The position numbers and the translations under genes are program-made. A model generated the notes under the pieces. It was given only the letters and a program-made list of their open reading frames with translations, was not told the origin of the DNA and made no database searches. Source: Nematostella vectensis (Eukaryota; Cnidaria; Anthozoa; Actiniaria; Edwardsiidae). From it: 60,000 nucleotides of DNA. The stretch lies in contig NC_064034.1 in NCBI RefSeq assembly GCF_932526225.1, forward strand, positions 21,295,747-21,355,746, written 5' to 3'. This document shows, piece after piece, positions 1 through 13,005 of the stretch (its first letter is position 1; each line of letters begins with the position of its first letter).

Positions 1-15
1 ATGGCTTGCGATGTC

Positions 16-3000
16 TTATCGGTAGTAGATCCAGAGGAAGGCGAGTACGGCGACCAAGAGGGCACTAGAGAGCCTCAATACCCACATGATTACTGGGCTT
101 TCTTCAGGGAACTGGACAACGTCAAGGAAGTAGCGATCGTTTTCCGCGATCAATTGGCCCAGGGCTTTCTTCTCTTCGTGTAAACCATTTGCCGCTTTCT
201 CCTCTGTTGATTAAAGGATAACGGGGTTAAGACCACCAACGTTCAACATGTGTTTATAGGAGAATGATTTTCGAGAATGTGTTGTTTTTATTCTATGACT
301 AAATACATGTCGAGTATCCACCAGACATCATCATGCCATTGAAGTGTAGCCTCATTCCCCCCTTGTCGACTCAGGCACGCAGTTTGTGGTGTGATTACAT
401 GAACAGGTGCACAAGAAAACATCGTGTCTATTTGGCACACATTTTAAAGCTGGCATTCAATGGCAAGGATGAGAATGACAAGGAACAGGGTATGTCTATC
501 TGGCATATAAAGGGTATGTCTATCTGGCATATATAGGATAGTATTGGACGATCCTTTAATAAAAAATAAGCTAGTTTAGGCGGCAACTGAACAGTCAGTG
601 GCATCATTACCAGGGAATCCTTACCTGGTTTGGTCTCGTCCTTGATCTCCATCAGGTGAACACCCTCGGAGTTGATCACTGTGCCGTTTGCCACATGATT
701 GGTCACCGCTGCTGGTCGTTGCTCGACGTCCCGTCCGACACCTTCCTCTCCAATGGCGCCCACAACAAGTGGAGGGTCGTTCAAAGTGGACCAAGTAAGA
801 CCACCCAGCTCGTCCAAGGGCACGGGCTTGGTGAACAGACTCACTACAACCATCACTAGGCCACTGACCCCGAAGATAATGATAGCTGGAAAGAAAGAAA
901 GCGATTGTCAAACAGAGAACAAGGACATAGTACCGAGTTATCAAGACTTGGTCAAGCATCGCGAAACATGAAAACATGAGTGTGCCGCTGTTGAGGTCTA
1001 TATACCACCACACAACATAAACTGTACTTTATCCATCGTTCTATACAGAGACAGTAATTCGTAAAGCAATGTGACGACGGAGTGGCCTATATGTGCTGGG
1101 TCTTTAGACTTACTGATCGGGTAACTTACAAAGTGTGGCTATTCAGATTTACTGGTCGCGCTGTAGTTAGTTGCTTATAAGGGCTGCAGACTCACCGTAA
1201 TACATGAAGTGTAGCTTGACCAGTCCAGGTCTGACATCAAGTGTGCCGCAGTCTGGAGGTGGGTAGACATTACCGAGTATAAACTTCAACATGCCCATCA
1301 AGAAGCCAACAACAAGACCAGATAGAGCACCAGCTTCAGACAGGCGCGGCCAGAGGATTCCCAGGCCAAATACCATGGTGATTGGAGGGGCCAGGTATGA
1401 TTGGATTGTCTGGATGTACACGAACAGTTGGCTGCCATGAGCACCTGGAAGAAATGGTAGTTAGGGTTAGTACATGCTTTGGAAGATGTTAAAGGGTGCT
1501 GGATACAAACTACTTTACCTTGGATAATTGGCAGCCATACGAGACTGATACCAACAAGCAAAGCCACCACCACACGGCCAACAATTAGCTTTTCTCTTTC
1601 TTTCGCCTGTAAAGTTACAACGCATAGTTAGTAAACGAGGACCACAAATAAAGGCTATGGTGTCTGCTCTGAAAATGCAAGGGGACAGTGACTTGTACCA
1701 CCTAGCTATCACAGTCTGCCAAGTTGTTCTCTTGAAGACAGTGAATATTACCTTTGGTCTGAAGATCATCCAGACATCGACAGTGAAGATGGTCGCGCTG
1801 CTGTTGAATGCGGACGAGAGGGAAGACATGAGAGCGGCCATCATCACCGCCATCATAAGGCCGACAAGGCCAGTAGGTAGAACGTTCAAAACAAGTCTGA
1901 AGAGAAGGGAATAATAAGGGTTGCGAAAGGTACGACGCAATGGGGAAATTTGTAAGCTATTGTGGCATCAAAAGAACGATCTATGCTAATTATATTTCCT
2001 TAGTAAGTCTTCATCTTCCTGTCAATCTAGTAAAAGCGGCATAACATCACCAGCCCACAACATATTTCTAAATTTCGTAGAAATCAAAGCATTATTTTAT
2101 TGTAAACCCTTAATTACGTTGGATTGTTGCGTGTAGACATGTAGGCAACGAAAGCCAAATTTCCATCCATACACTCTATTTTTGTAGTCCAAACTTTTTA
2201 AATTTATTTAATATCATTTCAAGTTCTTTGTCTAAGTTTTTTCCGGGAGGTAATATTCTAATGGTATGATTTGATGATTCTAAAAAGACACCACTAACTT
2301 TTCATACTCACTTTGGGTAAGCGTTGTTAGTGCATCCCCATTCGTTTTTACAATGCTCATAGCAGCTTTTTCTGTCCGCGCACGCAATGGAGTCTGGGAA
2401 GAGCACCCTGCTGATCATTCCGGGCATGACCATGATAAATATAGGCAGAATCTTGAGGAAGCCAGCAAAGATTGTACCGGCTCTGGAGTGAGAGTTGTTC
2501 TTAGCTCCCAGTGCCCGTTGAACGATGACCTGAAAGTAGGACAAAAGGCATGAAAGAAATAAGTAACAGAAATACAAGATCAGGTGATATACTTCAGATC
2601 CGTATTGGCACACGAACACCTATTGTCATTATTTTTGCAAAGGGTCAGCTAAAATGGGCCACAGTTTTTAAATTTTAAATTGGAGTAGCTAATCACTTTC
2701 ATTGCAGCTGGGAAGCTGAATTACGAGAGCGCAGATTCGGACGTGGTCGAGTTGAAGGCATATATGAAGGTGCCTCAGGCAGCCGCCATACAACTCATGT
2801 CTGACCACGGATCACAGCTAAGATCGAAATTGTTGGTTTTGTGGAGGGATGAAAACCGGAGAACCCGGAGAAAAACCCTCGGAGCAAAGGCAAGACCAAC
2901 TAACTCTACTCACGTCGGAACCGGGAATTGAACCCAGAACCCAGTGGTGAGAGGCACAGGCACTACAGAGCGACGCTCTGCCAACTGCGCCACCTAGGCT

Positions 3001-6000
3001 AACATTGCAGTAATTTTATTTTTAGCACAATTAAAATTCAACACTAAAATTTAAATGCTGAACGGCCAAGGGAAATAGAAAATAGTTCAAGTCATTGGGA
3101 GTTTGAGTAATCTGGATTCAATAATACTTTTAAGAGCCCACACCCCAAAGGAGAGAGAAATAACCAGGATGTTCGAATTGTCAAGTGTGCAAGTCACTAG
3201 GACTCTGCTGTATGTACCTGGTCAGTACACCAGTACCACACGCCCATAATCGGTAAAGTTGTCCAGATCCCAAGCCAAGGGTAGTCAGGGTCATCCAGGG
3301 GTCGGAACATGTTCCCCCAGTAAGGCGTCAGTTTGTAACATGCTTCAACTGAGGAGGGTGAGGTGGAGTTGGCATAGGCAGTGGTCATGTTCATAGCAGC
3401 GGCGGTCATGGGGGCCACAGTTGTGTTCATAAGGGTGGCCAGGGTGGTGTTGACAACAGCGGTTATGTTCTGTGTGGGGTCAACCCAAGGCTTGCCGACG
3501 GCTGATCCATATTTGCTCCAGAGAGCGTCATACCCACCGACCTTGACAAAACCTACAGGGACAATAGCAAATGTAGTAAGCCAAACTAAGAAATGAATTG
3601 GACGTTATCAAGATTTTCCCCTTTAGAAAAGGTGTATTCTGTGTTCATACTAGACTTACAATCCAATTTTCCAGGGTGTCATCCTTATAAATCCTTATAA
3701 AATCATTTGCCTGCTAGAAAATTATCACTAGAAAATTTACTTACTCATGGCTGCCAAGATTATAGCCCCAATGATCATAATTGCACATTGGAAGACATCA
3801 GTGAAGATGACAGCCATCAGGCCACCTGGAAACAATAAACATGCCATCATTGTCAGCCTAGTGGATTTTATAAACGAGTAATAAAGTAGATATGTGCATA
3901 ATATTTTCTACAAATGTTTAGGCAGGTAGCTAATTCAACCTGTTATGTTTTATAATATTTAGCGATTTATTTGTTGGAACATTTTTTTTACATAAAATAA
4001 CCTTTGAGAGGCTATAATCACATTTTATACTGCTGTGCATAATGTATGTAAGGTAACGGTATGTATTTATCTGAAAGGTAAGCACCCCTCAGACTTATTT
4101 GGTCTTGGGCATAGTCTTACCAAATAAGGTGTAAACTGCTGTGATGACCAGCACCACAGCCGCAGATACATAGACGTTAAAGCCTACAGCTTCATAGAGA
4201 AACACGCTGCCGGCATAGATATCAACCTACGAGTAAAACAATGCAAATTACTAAAAATTGTCATAAAAATACCACACAATGGAATTAATGTTATATAATT
4301 CCTTAAAAAAAAGTTTCAGCCATAATCAATATTATTAAGATGCTGATATATATATATATAGATATATAGATATAGGAAAGGGGAACTGGGTACTTACAGA
4401 TGTTTTAGTGAAAACGTAGGAGATGAGAGCAACAGTAGTGAGATAGGTCCTAACCCATACGCTCTGATAACGCTTTTTCAGGTATTCAGGCATAGTGAAC
4501 ACCTATAACACAACCAACGATCACAATAATCACTCAGGGAGAAAAATCATGATAGCATTTCTTGACTCTCCAAGCTCATTAACCTTCATGCATGGATAGA
4601 CAATTATGGTGTATTTATGTATTTGTATTTATGGTGTATAGATAGCTCAAGCTATGATAAAATTATGTGACCTTACCCTTGACTTGAGGTAGACTGGTAC
4701 AAAGAGCCACCCTAACAACAGCAGAATCCAGCAGGCCTGAAATAACAGAATGATCACCAAATATTACTTTGAATGTATGACATTCCCTATAGGGTGATTT
4801 CAGTAAAGGTGCACATAAAATTAACTTATTTAACTTAAATTATTTTTTAACAAGTTACTTAATTGTGAATTAATTAACTTGTGAATTGGGTACAGTCAAA
4901 CTCAATGTATGTGACACTTCATTCAACTTTAGTCCTTCTCTCATTTTTCACATTTTCCCCCTTCTACTGGGTGAGTGGTTATTATGAGTAATCACAAGTT
5001 TTCTTTTTTATGTGTTGTTGGAAGTATAATTACAAGCAAGGGTCATAACTCTTGTTTCTAACATTTGAAGGGGAAAAAAACATTTTGCATCTGATCATTT
5101 TACCTGCCACTCATAGGAGACCACGCCTATACCGGTTGCCGCCCCTGAGCCGGCTAAACCAACAAAGTGCTCACTGCCAATGTTACTGGCAAACAGACTG
5201 GGGCCAACCTAAATCATAAGCAAAACAATAAAGGTAGGACATTAATATTTGTTTGATTTTTGTACCTAAAAAAAGATGCAAGGTTAAAATTAATTTTTTT
5301 AAGGTGGGAATTAATACAACACAACATACAATAAAGATCCCATTATTATTGAAAAACAGGATGTCCTCCATTCCCTAATGCATACACTTATAAAAGCCAA
5401 AAAGCCTATAAGCACTCAATTATAAATGCAATTCTAATTTTTATTTATTTTTATTTCAGTAACATTGCTTTATCTTAGTATTTTCTCAGTAACAGACATT
5501 AAGTGAATAAGCCTGATCCATTTACTTATTATAATTTTGTTATAGAAATGAATGCCTACTCTCACACCCTAAAATATTATAATTTTCTTAACACAAGCTA
5601 TTGTTTATTAATTGACACTTGTAACGATAAAAGGATGTGACGATAATCGTCAACTTACCGCCCACCACATCATTGACCGACCAGCCAAGAAATACCCTTC
5701 TGCTGTCTCTTGTTTTCCTCTCTGCTTGCGAAACTTGGACTGAAAATCAACAAATACATAGATAAACAAACACTTAATCCAAAACACAATTGATTGTTAT
5801 AAACAGACGTCTAAATTTTTATGACTATTATGTAGGCTAAAGGCAATCATAGGCAAACTACTCAGAATAAAATATTCATTTTGAAAAAAATAGCAATATT
5901 ATTTAAATATAGTGGGCCCATCCCTTGGTTGCCAAAAAGTATTATTTACTCAATAGTAAAACCGTGTCTCTTCCTCAGGCAAACTTCTGTTAAACAGTTA

Positions 6001-7456
6001 TGCAATGTGCTCAATGCTGGTTCCAGGAATTTACTTTTTTTGGGGGGTGGAGGGGAGAAGCTGCTCTTTTCATAGCACTTATTTTCACATGGGGGTGGGG
6101 TGGGGTGGGGGGAGGTTGCAACCTCTGTCCTAGATCCGCCAAAGAGCTGAGAATAAATCAGGTCTGACAATCCAGGGGTCTGGGAAGATGAAAGAATAAA
6201 TATAGTAACCATGTGCCCTTTATGTCAGTGACAAACATTCTAATTTCCACTCAGCTGGGGCCAACAAATAAAGAATGTCGGTTTTGTTTGAGATCTTCCC
6301 ACGAATAACTATGGAGTGTTATGAAGTGATTTGGGTTATCGAAATAACTAAATAATTGATTAGCCTAAAAATGATATGATTGTAAAACTTATCACAGTAT
6401 ACAGATTTGGCTTTGATTTTCTATTTGATCACGCTAAGCGCTATGCATTTTAATTAATGCAAATTTAACCGCAGACATGCAACGGAAGGCCGACTTATCA
6501 CGAAAGCAAATTTATAGTGAAATGGAATTGTTTTAAGACTTCCTTGTCTTGTCACGACATTTCACACCTTAGCTTGAGTCAAAAGTACTTACTAATGACG
6601 ATATCAAAGTTTCGAAATCAACGGTAAATAACGGTGATAGCTGCCACCATCGAATTTTTTTACTTTGACCAGACAAAAGAAAGACAATCATATTTTTAAC
6701 GCCGTTTTAACAATGGGGTTCAAAATGTTTTCTTATCATCAAGGTGGCTAATAGAATTCTTCCTTAAAAAAGTATAAATATATACCTCTTTACACAATAT
6801 TTCTTAATATTCTACCTGTGAAGTAATGCTACATTGTTCTGTTTTTAGAAAAACAAATGTGCACCATGAAAGCACTTTCGAAGAGATTATTTCTGACAGC
6901 TGTAAAGTTGTTCTTGTTGAACCGATGTCGCAATGGCGAGAAAAACTCGGTGTGTAAAGTATAAGTAGTCCAAATTACAACTATTTACAATTAATGGCTT
7001 TCTAATACACTTTTTCATTCATGACAACCGGAATGCCTGACGTTTTTTTAATAAAAAAGGTTGTTTTTTACTACTATTTGCCACATGGTAGCCGGTCGAA
7101 GCGGCGAATTTCTCGCATGACTGACTAACCGTCGAAAAAAACATTATAATATTTTGAAGTGATCTAGTCCCGGTATCTTAGCAAAACTTTTGATGTTTAA
7201 ATCAATATTTAACGATATGAAGGCAAGCAATCATCGAATAGTCGCCAAATTACCATATTCCACGCAAGCAAGTACGACTTGTTCTGTACAGGGGGCAAAG
7301 TACAAACACAACCAAACCTTCGCAGTGAACGAAAAAAGTCAAAATAAACGCAAAAATACTTACGAAAAGACCAACTCCAAGACAAAACACGAAGTAAATG
7401 GCGATAATACACCAGTCAGCGACATGTAGCTGGCTTGCTTTTTGATCCAGAGACAT
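16..7456 (-). CDS. SLC5A: Sodium/solute symporter of the SLC5 (SGLT) family, 14 exons, complete
   Basis: Plasma-membrane Na+-coupled solute (probably sugar or polyol) symporter. Coding exons: 7456-7364, 5739-5659, 5208-5104, 4736-4677, 4502-4398, 4226-4121, 3825-3745, 3552-3218, 2529-2312, 1896-1752, 1606-1519, 1444-1196, 885-625 and 203-16. Every intron is GT-AG and the phases agree, giving 2,115 nt, or 704 residues plus TAA; SGLTs are usually about 600-700 residues. Diagnostic family motifs are [24 protein letters not shown], the TM segments around [14 protein letters not shown] and KTSVDIYAGS, and the SLC5 signature [17 protein letters not shown]. The motif [12 protein letters not shown] keeps the Gln at the position that contacts sugar in SGLT1. 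The C-terminus ends in a last hydrophobic helix, as in SGLT proteins. Exon 8 encodes an unusual Thr/Ala-rich loop with five N-x-S/T sequons. The start ATG at 7456 opens a short hydrophilic N-terminus before TM1. The exact substrate cannot be read from sequence. Closest vertebrate groups would be SLC5A1/A9/A11. Confidence 0.95.
489..536. repeat. 24-bp tandem duplication in intron 13 of the SLC5 gene
   Basis: Two head-to-tail copies of a 24-base unit beginning GGGTATGTCTATCTGG (489-512 and 513-536) differ only at the last bases. They lie in the last intron, between exons 13 and 14. No function is evident. Confidence 0.85.
2731..3000 (-). mobile_element. tRNA-derived SINE in SLC5 intron 8
   Basis: Read on the minus strand from 3000, the sequence opens with a tRNA-like head. 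It has an A-box-like TGGCGCAGTTGGCAGAGCG, and about 40 bases later a B-box-like GGGTTCAATTCC. A non-tRNA body follows with the run TCTCCGGGTTCTCCGG, then a unique tail. The head resembles an RNA polymerase III promoter, but there is no cloverleaf acceptor pairing, so this is a SINE and not a tRNA gene. It lies between exons 8 and 9 and points the same way as the host gene. The 3' boundary near 2731 is approximate. Confidence 0.8.
4331..4374. repeat. AT/GATA microsatellite in SLC5 intron 5
   Basis: A short run of TA dinucleotides followed by GATATATAGATATAG-type repeats lies between exons 5 and 6. It is simple sequence with no coding content. Confidence 0.7.
6091..6113 (+). other. Potential G-quadruplex motif in SLC5 intron 1
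   Basis: Four or more runs of four to six G separated by single T bases lie within 23 nt. Another G-rich stretch is just upstream (about 6041-6057). The pattern fits the standard G4 motif definition. It sits on the strand opposite to the SLC5 transcript, so the nascent RNA would be C-rich. Confidence 0.6.
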
Positions 7457-7778
7457 TTTTCTCGGTTGCGAATTCTCTGAATTCCACTTGTTTGCGAATA
7501 TCAATCAACCCGCCACGTCGATATGTTTGAGTTGCTTCGGACTTCTTGGCGGATTTTGCCTCTGTTTTCGATTTCTTTTTATAAAGTTCTTCTTTAGTTC
7601 AGTTGTCGTTGTAGTGAAGTACCAGGATATAATATAGATTCTTTGTTTTTCTTTTTTTCGGGGTGCGTTGAGCTAATACACCGTTCTCTTGTGTTGAAAT
7701 ACTATGGATAGTGGAAGCTACGCTGAATATATGGAGGAACGGAGGCGTGTCGGAGGTGTGTACTGACAGAGCATGTCA

Positions 7779-7808
7779 TGACGTCACAAGCACACGATTG
7801 GCGCGAAA
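7779..7808. promoter_or_regulatory. CRE-like and E2F-like sites upstream of the SLC5 start
   Basis: A full palindromic TGACGTCA lies at 7779-7786 and a TTGGCGCGAAA at 7798-7808, about 320-350 bp upstream of the SLC5 start codon at 7456. These match the textbook CREB/ATF and E2F binding consensus. Their spacing suggests a proximal promoter, but no TATA box or transcription start can be fixed from sequence. Confidence 0.4.
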
Positions 7809-7809
7809 G

Positions 7810-10800
7810 AAACAGACGTACGCATATAAATAAAACGATAATCCTTCAAATGAGTTTCCCAATAAGTACAGGAAAATATTAAGACAAATTCGAAATAGAA
7901 GAATGTGTATACTAGTAAAATTATTTATCTTGTAGGGGAGAGAAAAAACTTGAAAATTGATCGCTATTTTACAAATAATATTTCCGATTTGAGATTCGGT
8001 TTGTTATCGCGTGACGTGCAGTTCTATTTACACAAACAAACCAGATAGAAGGGTTAAGAATTAATGCTTGTCGCGGTTTTTAATGTGACTTAGAACACTA
8101 CTTTTCACCAGATTTTCCTTTATCTGTCAGCTTGAAACCGTCGGCGGGCTTCGTCTGAAAAAGTGTCTTTTTTCCATTTACAATAATGTGACGAGATGAA
8201 ATTTACTTTATGTGTAAAATAGATGTTACTATAAAACCGTCGCGATGGTCTGACTGACAGCACGTCTTTCCACCGGATTGTGGGGTCTACAGACTTACGA
8301 TAGTTAGTCACGAGTTCTCGTGACTAATACAAAATATTTTTGTGTGTGGGCGAACTGACTATTGACAAGTATTCGGAAATAAAGCGAATACTGTAAAGCA
8401 AATTCTCGAATTTCTAGAAAAATACTCAATCGTGTTACAGCAAAATTCCGAGACGGAATATAATGCAATGAAAAACTTTGCAACTCACAATAAAGGAAAT
8501 AAGCTGTTTATAAACCTCTAGCCATCGACATCATTAAATGAATTTCAATTATTTATGTAGGTATCTATGTAGTTAAAACAACAATTCTGAGGAGAAAGTG
8601 TTTCTGGAGTAACAAGCGCGAAAATTAGAGCACGAAAGGGTAATACCATATGCTTTAATGACATTCGGTTTCGAACCTTTTCTCGTTTGAGTCTAAGCGC
8701 GTCAAAACACAGGTTACATCACAAGGCGTCTCAAACATTTAAAAAACGCGGATGCATGTGAGACCGGTATTTACTAGTTTGACCAGCATTCTCAATATCT
8801 GAAGCTAAACAATGACGTGACGTCATTGGGATGTTATCGGGCGTTCAGTCGAGTGGCGGGAATTCTCGTGACAGTCATGTGGATTATTAACCGTGTCTGT
8901 TCTCACGAATCTCTTGTCATTTGAGCAGCTGTTGGAGGCCATAGTTTATTTATATTCCACGTTAATCCTACACATCGATTTTTTCGTCTTATTTAGGTGG
9001 CTTTCAGATGTGACTGAGCACCTGTTTTCGTTATATTGGAGTCGACAAAGCTTTTGTAAGAGCACGAGGGATCTCTCGTCCTTACTATGATGAGTTTGTA
9101 GTTTCTCAAAGAAAAAGAAATCCAGTTGGTATCGGCGATGTTAATGAGTTTAAAGGCAAGCAAATGTCCGAGTACAGAGTCACAGAATGAGGAAAAAAAA
9201 CTTATTGGGACACTAGGACACCAGAGTGAAGGAATTTTGGAAGTGCTGGGTACAACAGAACGCGTGCAGAATTTCATTGGCTGTACACCGGATAATATGA
9301 GGCGGCTTGAGAGGAATTCAAAATTTTGCAATAACGACACGTGCGTCTTGGTGTAATGTAAATGTGGACAACGCCGCCATATGGCCATCACTTCCGGGTT
9401 AGCGAAAAGAGAAAGGAAAAAGATGCGACAACGTCATATTCATTAGCGGAGACTTAAGTATGGCCTGGAGTCTTTCATTTATGATTAATGGGCATCTTTT
9501 AAAGCAGTAAATAAAACCACTTTATGTCAGATTGGTTTTTACTTCACGTTACCCCGCATCGTAAAAAAAAAAATAAAAGAAAAAAAAAAAGAAAAGAAAG
9601 AAAAAAAAGCAGCTGACATGTCTGTGCCATTATGGGTCAAGGTCCCGGATGACGAGGGGGAAAGAACATGGCCGGATATAGCTATGTTCAGTGTTCTTAG
9701 GCATTTTGAGGCCGGAAGCTACAATGAACCTTTTGGGTGGGCCCGTTAACGAACACGGATTTAGATTTTCATCGTTCTGTCTCATAAATTGCGATCATAT
9801 CCTGTCTCATACACTTACATCTGGCCTCCTTGTCTCTACTACCGGTCTTGAAAAATTCCCGACATATTTGGTCACAACCACGTGGCGAAGGTGTAGTCAT
9901 GTGATTTAGTGTAGCCATGACAACACAACTGCGAATATCACTGAAGGCCGGTACCTAGGATTTTTCTTAGGGGGGGGGGTGGGGATGCGAGATCCTAAAA
10001 AAGTAGACCTAATTTTTCTGGGAGAGGGAGTTTTCATCTGACCATCCACGAAAGAAAAAAAAAAGGATTTTTTTATGCCTTTCGCAGAATCTCTACGGGA
10101 CGTTTATTGTCGGATTTGGCTACAAAAAAAGTTTGACTTATGGATTAATGACATACCAGACTAGCTTATGCTTTTTAGTTTTGTCTACAAATAGCACGTC
10201 TACTGAGAAGCGAAAGTGGACTTTCGGCCGGGTGCGGGCCTGTTTTGATAAACGAGAAAAAAGCCCGTCATGGGCATTAATTTCACCTTACTTCAATGTA
10301 CCCACGTGGTCTAGTCTCGTATTTACCGCTTAGTGACGACGTAGCCATGCCAACATAGACCTTGGTTTGGGATTTTCAATCGCGGCCTCTCTAAGACGAT
10401 ATTCTATATTTGACCAGCGTTCTGTACATTATTTCCAGCCTAAACACTTCGACCATTTTTTGTCTATTTGTTGTATCCCTTTATTCTGTTAACATGCTTT
10501 TGTATTGTCCGTTTATTCACCGTCCCACGCGTTCATTTATTCAAATCTCAAAGACTCTCATTTCGAAGTTTGCAGCTGGTTGCTTGGCAATGTACTTGTT
10601 CTGGAAAAAATGCTGATTTGAGATTTTTCATTTCAAAATAAGAATCCCACAAATTAGCTTAGAACTGCTTAAGGGCTACGAGTAACGATGTAACGTTATG
10701 TCTACTTCATATGAATGAATTTGTCAATTCAACAGTGTGTCTGTGTCAGTAAATGGTAAGTTCTTGTAACAAAATAGACCTCTTGCAGCCTCTCGTGAAC

Positions 10801-11116
10801 GTCAGAAAAAAAAACGAGAATTTTGTTCTTTGTCACCACCATCCTCGGGAATCCAAGCCCCCCCCCCCCACATCCCTACGCCGCCTAATTATATTAATCG
10901 GTTTATTGCCCATTATCATAAACTAGGACTAAATTACATGGGTGGTCTGCAAAAATATAGGATATTATACATATTTGTAAGTAACGAATTTGTCAAGACG
11001 TTCAGTCCTAGGAATCGGACGTACACACCTAGTTGAGCCCGAGCGTAGCCCATAGCCGTGGTCAACCCTTGGGTACTGGGGTTGCAGGTGCTCAAGAAAA
11101 TACGACGACTGTATGC
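7810..11116. other. Intergenic region without a recognised gene
   Basis: I found no convincing coding sequence on either strand; the open frames are short and have no family-like motifs. Contents seen: a 17-bp palindrome at 8811-8827 built from two overlapping TGACGT half-sites, an A-rich tract at about 9567-9609, a G-rich run near 9970-9984, and a C run at about 10859-10869. The rest is AT-rich unique sequence. Confidence 0.6.
8811..8827. promoter_or_regulatory. 17-bp palindrome with two CRE half-sites
   Basis: AATGACGTGACGTCATT is a perfect inverted repeat around one central base and contains a full TGACGTCA. It resembles a CREB/ATF-type site. It lies about 1.4 kb upstream of the SLC5 start, with no other gene adjacent. 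Confidence 0.35.
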
Positions 11117-11123
11117 TTGAAAT

Positions 11124-11907
11124 CCCGGGGTGTTCAATCGAGGAACCGATAATCGATATTAATCGATCCTAATCGATAAAATTAACTAATTTTATCGGCA
11201 ATCAATAATAATCCAAAGCAAAAAAATTGTGAGGTCAATCGATAATTATCAATTTTTCGATTAAATCGGGAAAAATAAAAGACAATTCTGAGAGATTTAA
11301 CAAACGTTTTTTAATCCCAATGTGCAAACAAAACCTGAAAAATAAAGAACACCAATCAGTAGTAGCCAAAGTAGCCACAATAGTTATTGCCACAGCCGTC
11401 CAGAATAATGTTTATGGATGCTACACAATTAACTTGTAGTAGTGAAATCATTGCCGCAGTCAATCCGTAAATACCAACAGTTAATCCATTTTTTATAGTG
11501 CATACTTGTAACGAATTATTGATGCAGTGTAGAGATGTAGCAAATCATAGATTCTAACCTTACTTGAGCCATCGCAAATACAAGATTAGTTAAATATTCT
11601 ATGAACATCTTGACGATCAGTGCCATTAAATATAAAACAATTTCATGAAGAATTGCGAAAATAAAAAAATTAACACCATTTTCTTCGGATAGAAAGTTTT
11701 CTATTTTTAAAAAAAAAATTCTTGCTCGGCCAGCTTATAATATACAGAGATCGGTATTTATCGATATTGACTAATTGGGAAGTATCGTGTGAGTATCGAT
11801 TTTTATCGATTTTCCGATCCAATCAATATCAATTAATTAAGATTATTGATTAATCGATTTATCGATTGGTTTTCCGATATCGATTTTTATCGATTGAACA
11901 CGCCGGG
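11124..11907. mobile_element. Non-autonomous hAT-like DNA element with ATCGAT-rich ends
   Basis: The ends are inverted repeats: CCCGGGGTGTTCAATCGA at 11124-11141 and, read inward from 11907, the same 18 bases with one mismatch. TTGAAAT occurs immediately outside both ends (11117-11123 and 11908-11914), a convincing 7-bp target duplication, close to the 8 bp typical of hAT. The subterminal 100-150 bp on both sides are packed with ATCGAT motifs, at least ten in total. The interior encodes nothing recognisable, so mobilisation would need a transposase from elsewhere. The superfamily assignment rests only on duplication length. Confidence 0.75.
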
Positions 11908-11914
11908 TTGAAAT

Positions 11915-13005
11915 GATATTGCGGCACGCATTATCGCGGCGCTCACCCTGCTGTTGTAAGCTACAATCCTAGAGGGTGATATCGTATGAGAGCTCGGGAC
12001 AGATAATGCGTAGTGCAGATCTTTGTACACTTTCTACAAGTATGCACTTGCAAAAGAACTTTAGTTCCCTTCCTACGGGTTACCTGTGCCCCAGATAGTC
12101 TGGGGTGTATATACATTTGACATTACCCATAAGGCCTTGCGATTGCTAACACGCGTTGGCGCCATTTTGAAAAAGTGTTGAGGAATGGTGAGCTTCTCCG
12201 TGTCTGCGTCAGCGTTAAAATATATAAAAAATTTCCCAGCATTTTAAGCAAGAACTTGAAAGATAAATATTAAGAATTAATTGAACCTTTCAACTGTTGT
12301 AGAAGAAGCTGAATTGTTCTGAGAAGATACCAAGCAGAGGTAGAGACTCGTGAAGGTATCGTCTATCGCGTCTATGAAGTCAGTCGTGCATGATACAGGT
12401 TAATTTAATCTTCGAACTTCATTCCACCATCATTTAATACATATTTTTTTTGTTTCGAGCTAACGTATAGTGATATATTTTATTGATTGAAGTTGTATTT
12501 GATGAAATAATTTCCTTCTTCGCAGTATTCAAATTTAAGCCCAGCTTTCTTCCAAAGCCGCAGCTCGTGCAGACAACCCAGCTTGGAAAGTCTACTGTAT
12601 GCAAAGCTCAGACCCGTTACGGATTGCTCAGGTAAATAATATATAACCCGTATTAGACGGTTTGGAAACAGGAATCGTCTAGATACGCAACAGCCGGGAG
12701 CGTATTATACCCAAACTTTAAACCCGTGAGTTTTAGAATTTTGTGAAACAAAGTCCTCCTGTTACCCTGGTTCCAGAGCCTCGTGCATCTCTCTATTTAG
12801 TGGCCAGGACACCGCTGCAGAACGTAGTGCGCATGCGCAGCCTCTTATTTCCGGCGCCCGCCCATATTAAAATTGTTTAGCAAAACTAAACAAACCAGTT
12901 TCCGGCCGCGAAATTTAAAAAAAATAAGAAGTACACACAAAAAAATAAGCCTGAAAAGTTTACAACACCAGCTTAGTCGTGTCGCTAAGTTGCCGGTAGG
13001 TTCGC
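11915..13005. other. Upstream region of the 13-19 kb gene, no coding sequence seen
   Basis: About 1 kb without a supportable open frame. It includes GCGCCATTTTGAAAAAG near 12159 and a strong NRF1-like site at 12828-12839, listed separately. The sequence is otherwise unremarkable. Confidence 0.5.
12828..12839. promoter_or_regulatory. NRF1-like palindrome in a probable promoter
   Basis: TGCGCATGCGCA is a perfect match to the palindromic NRF1 consensus. It is followed by a GC-rich stretch (CCGGCGCCCGCCC). It lies about 170 bp upstream of the first in-frame ATG (13006) of the eight-exon gene, a usual position for an animal TATA-less promoter. Confidence 0.5.

Noticed and set aside
2914-3000. tRNA gene on the minus strand
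   Set aside because: A and B boxes are present, but the acceptor stem does not pair and a SINE body follows, so it is a SINE head.
6031-6212. Minus-strand open frame of 88 codons in SLC5 intron 1
   Set aside because: Its proline-rich part is only the translation of the G-rich intronic tract.
9567-9609. Poly(A) tail marking a processed pseudogene
   Set aside because: A-rich tract interrupted by G, with no coding remnant on the 5' side.
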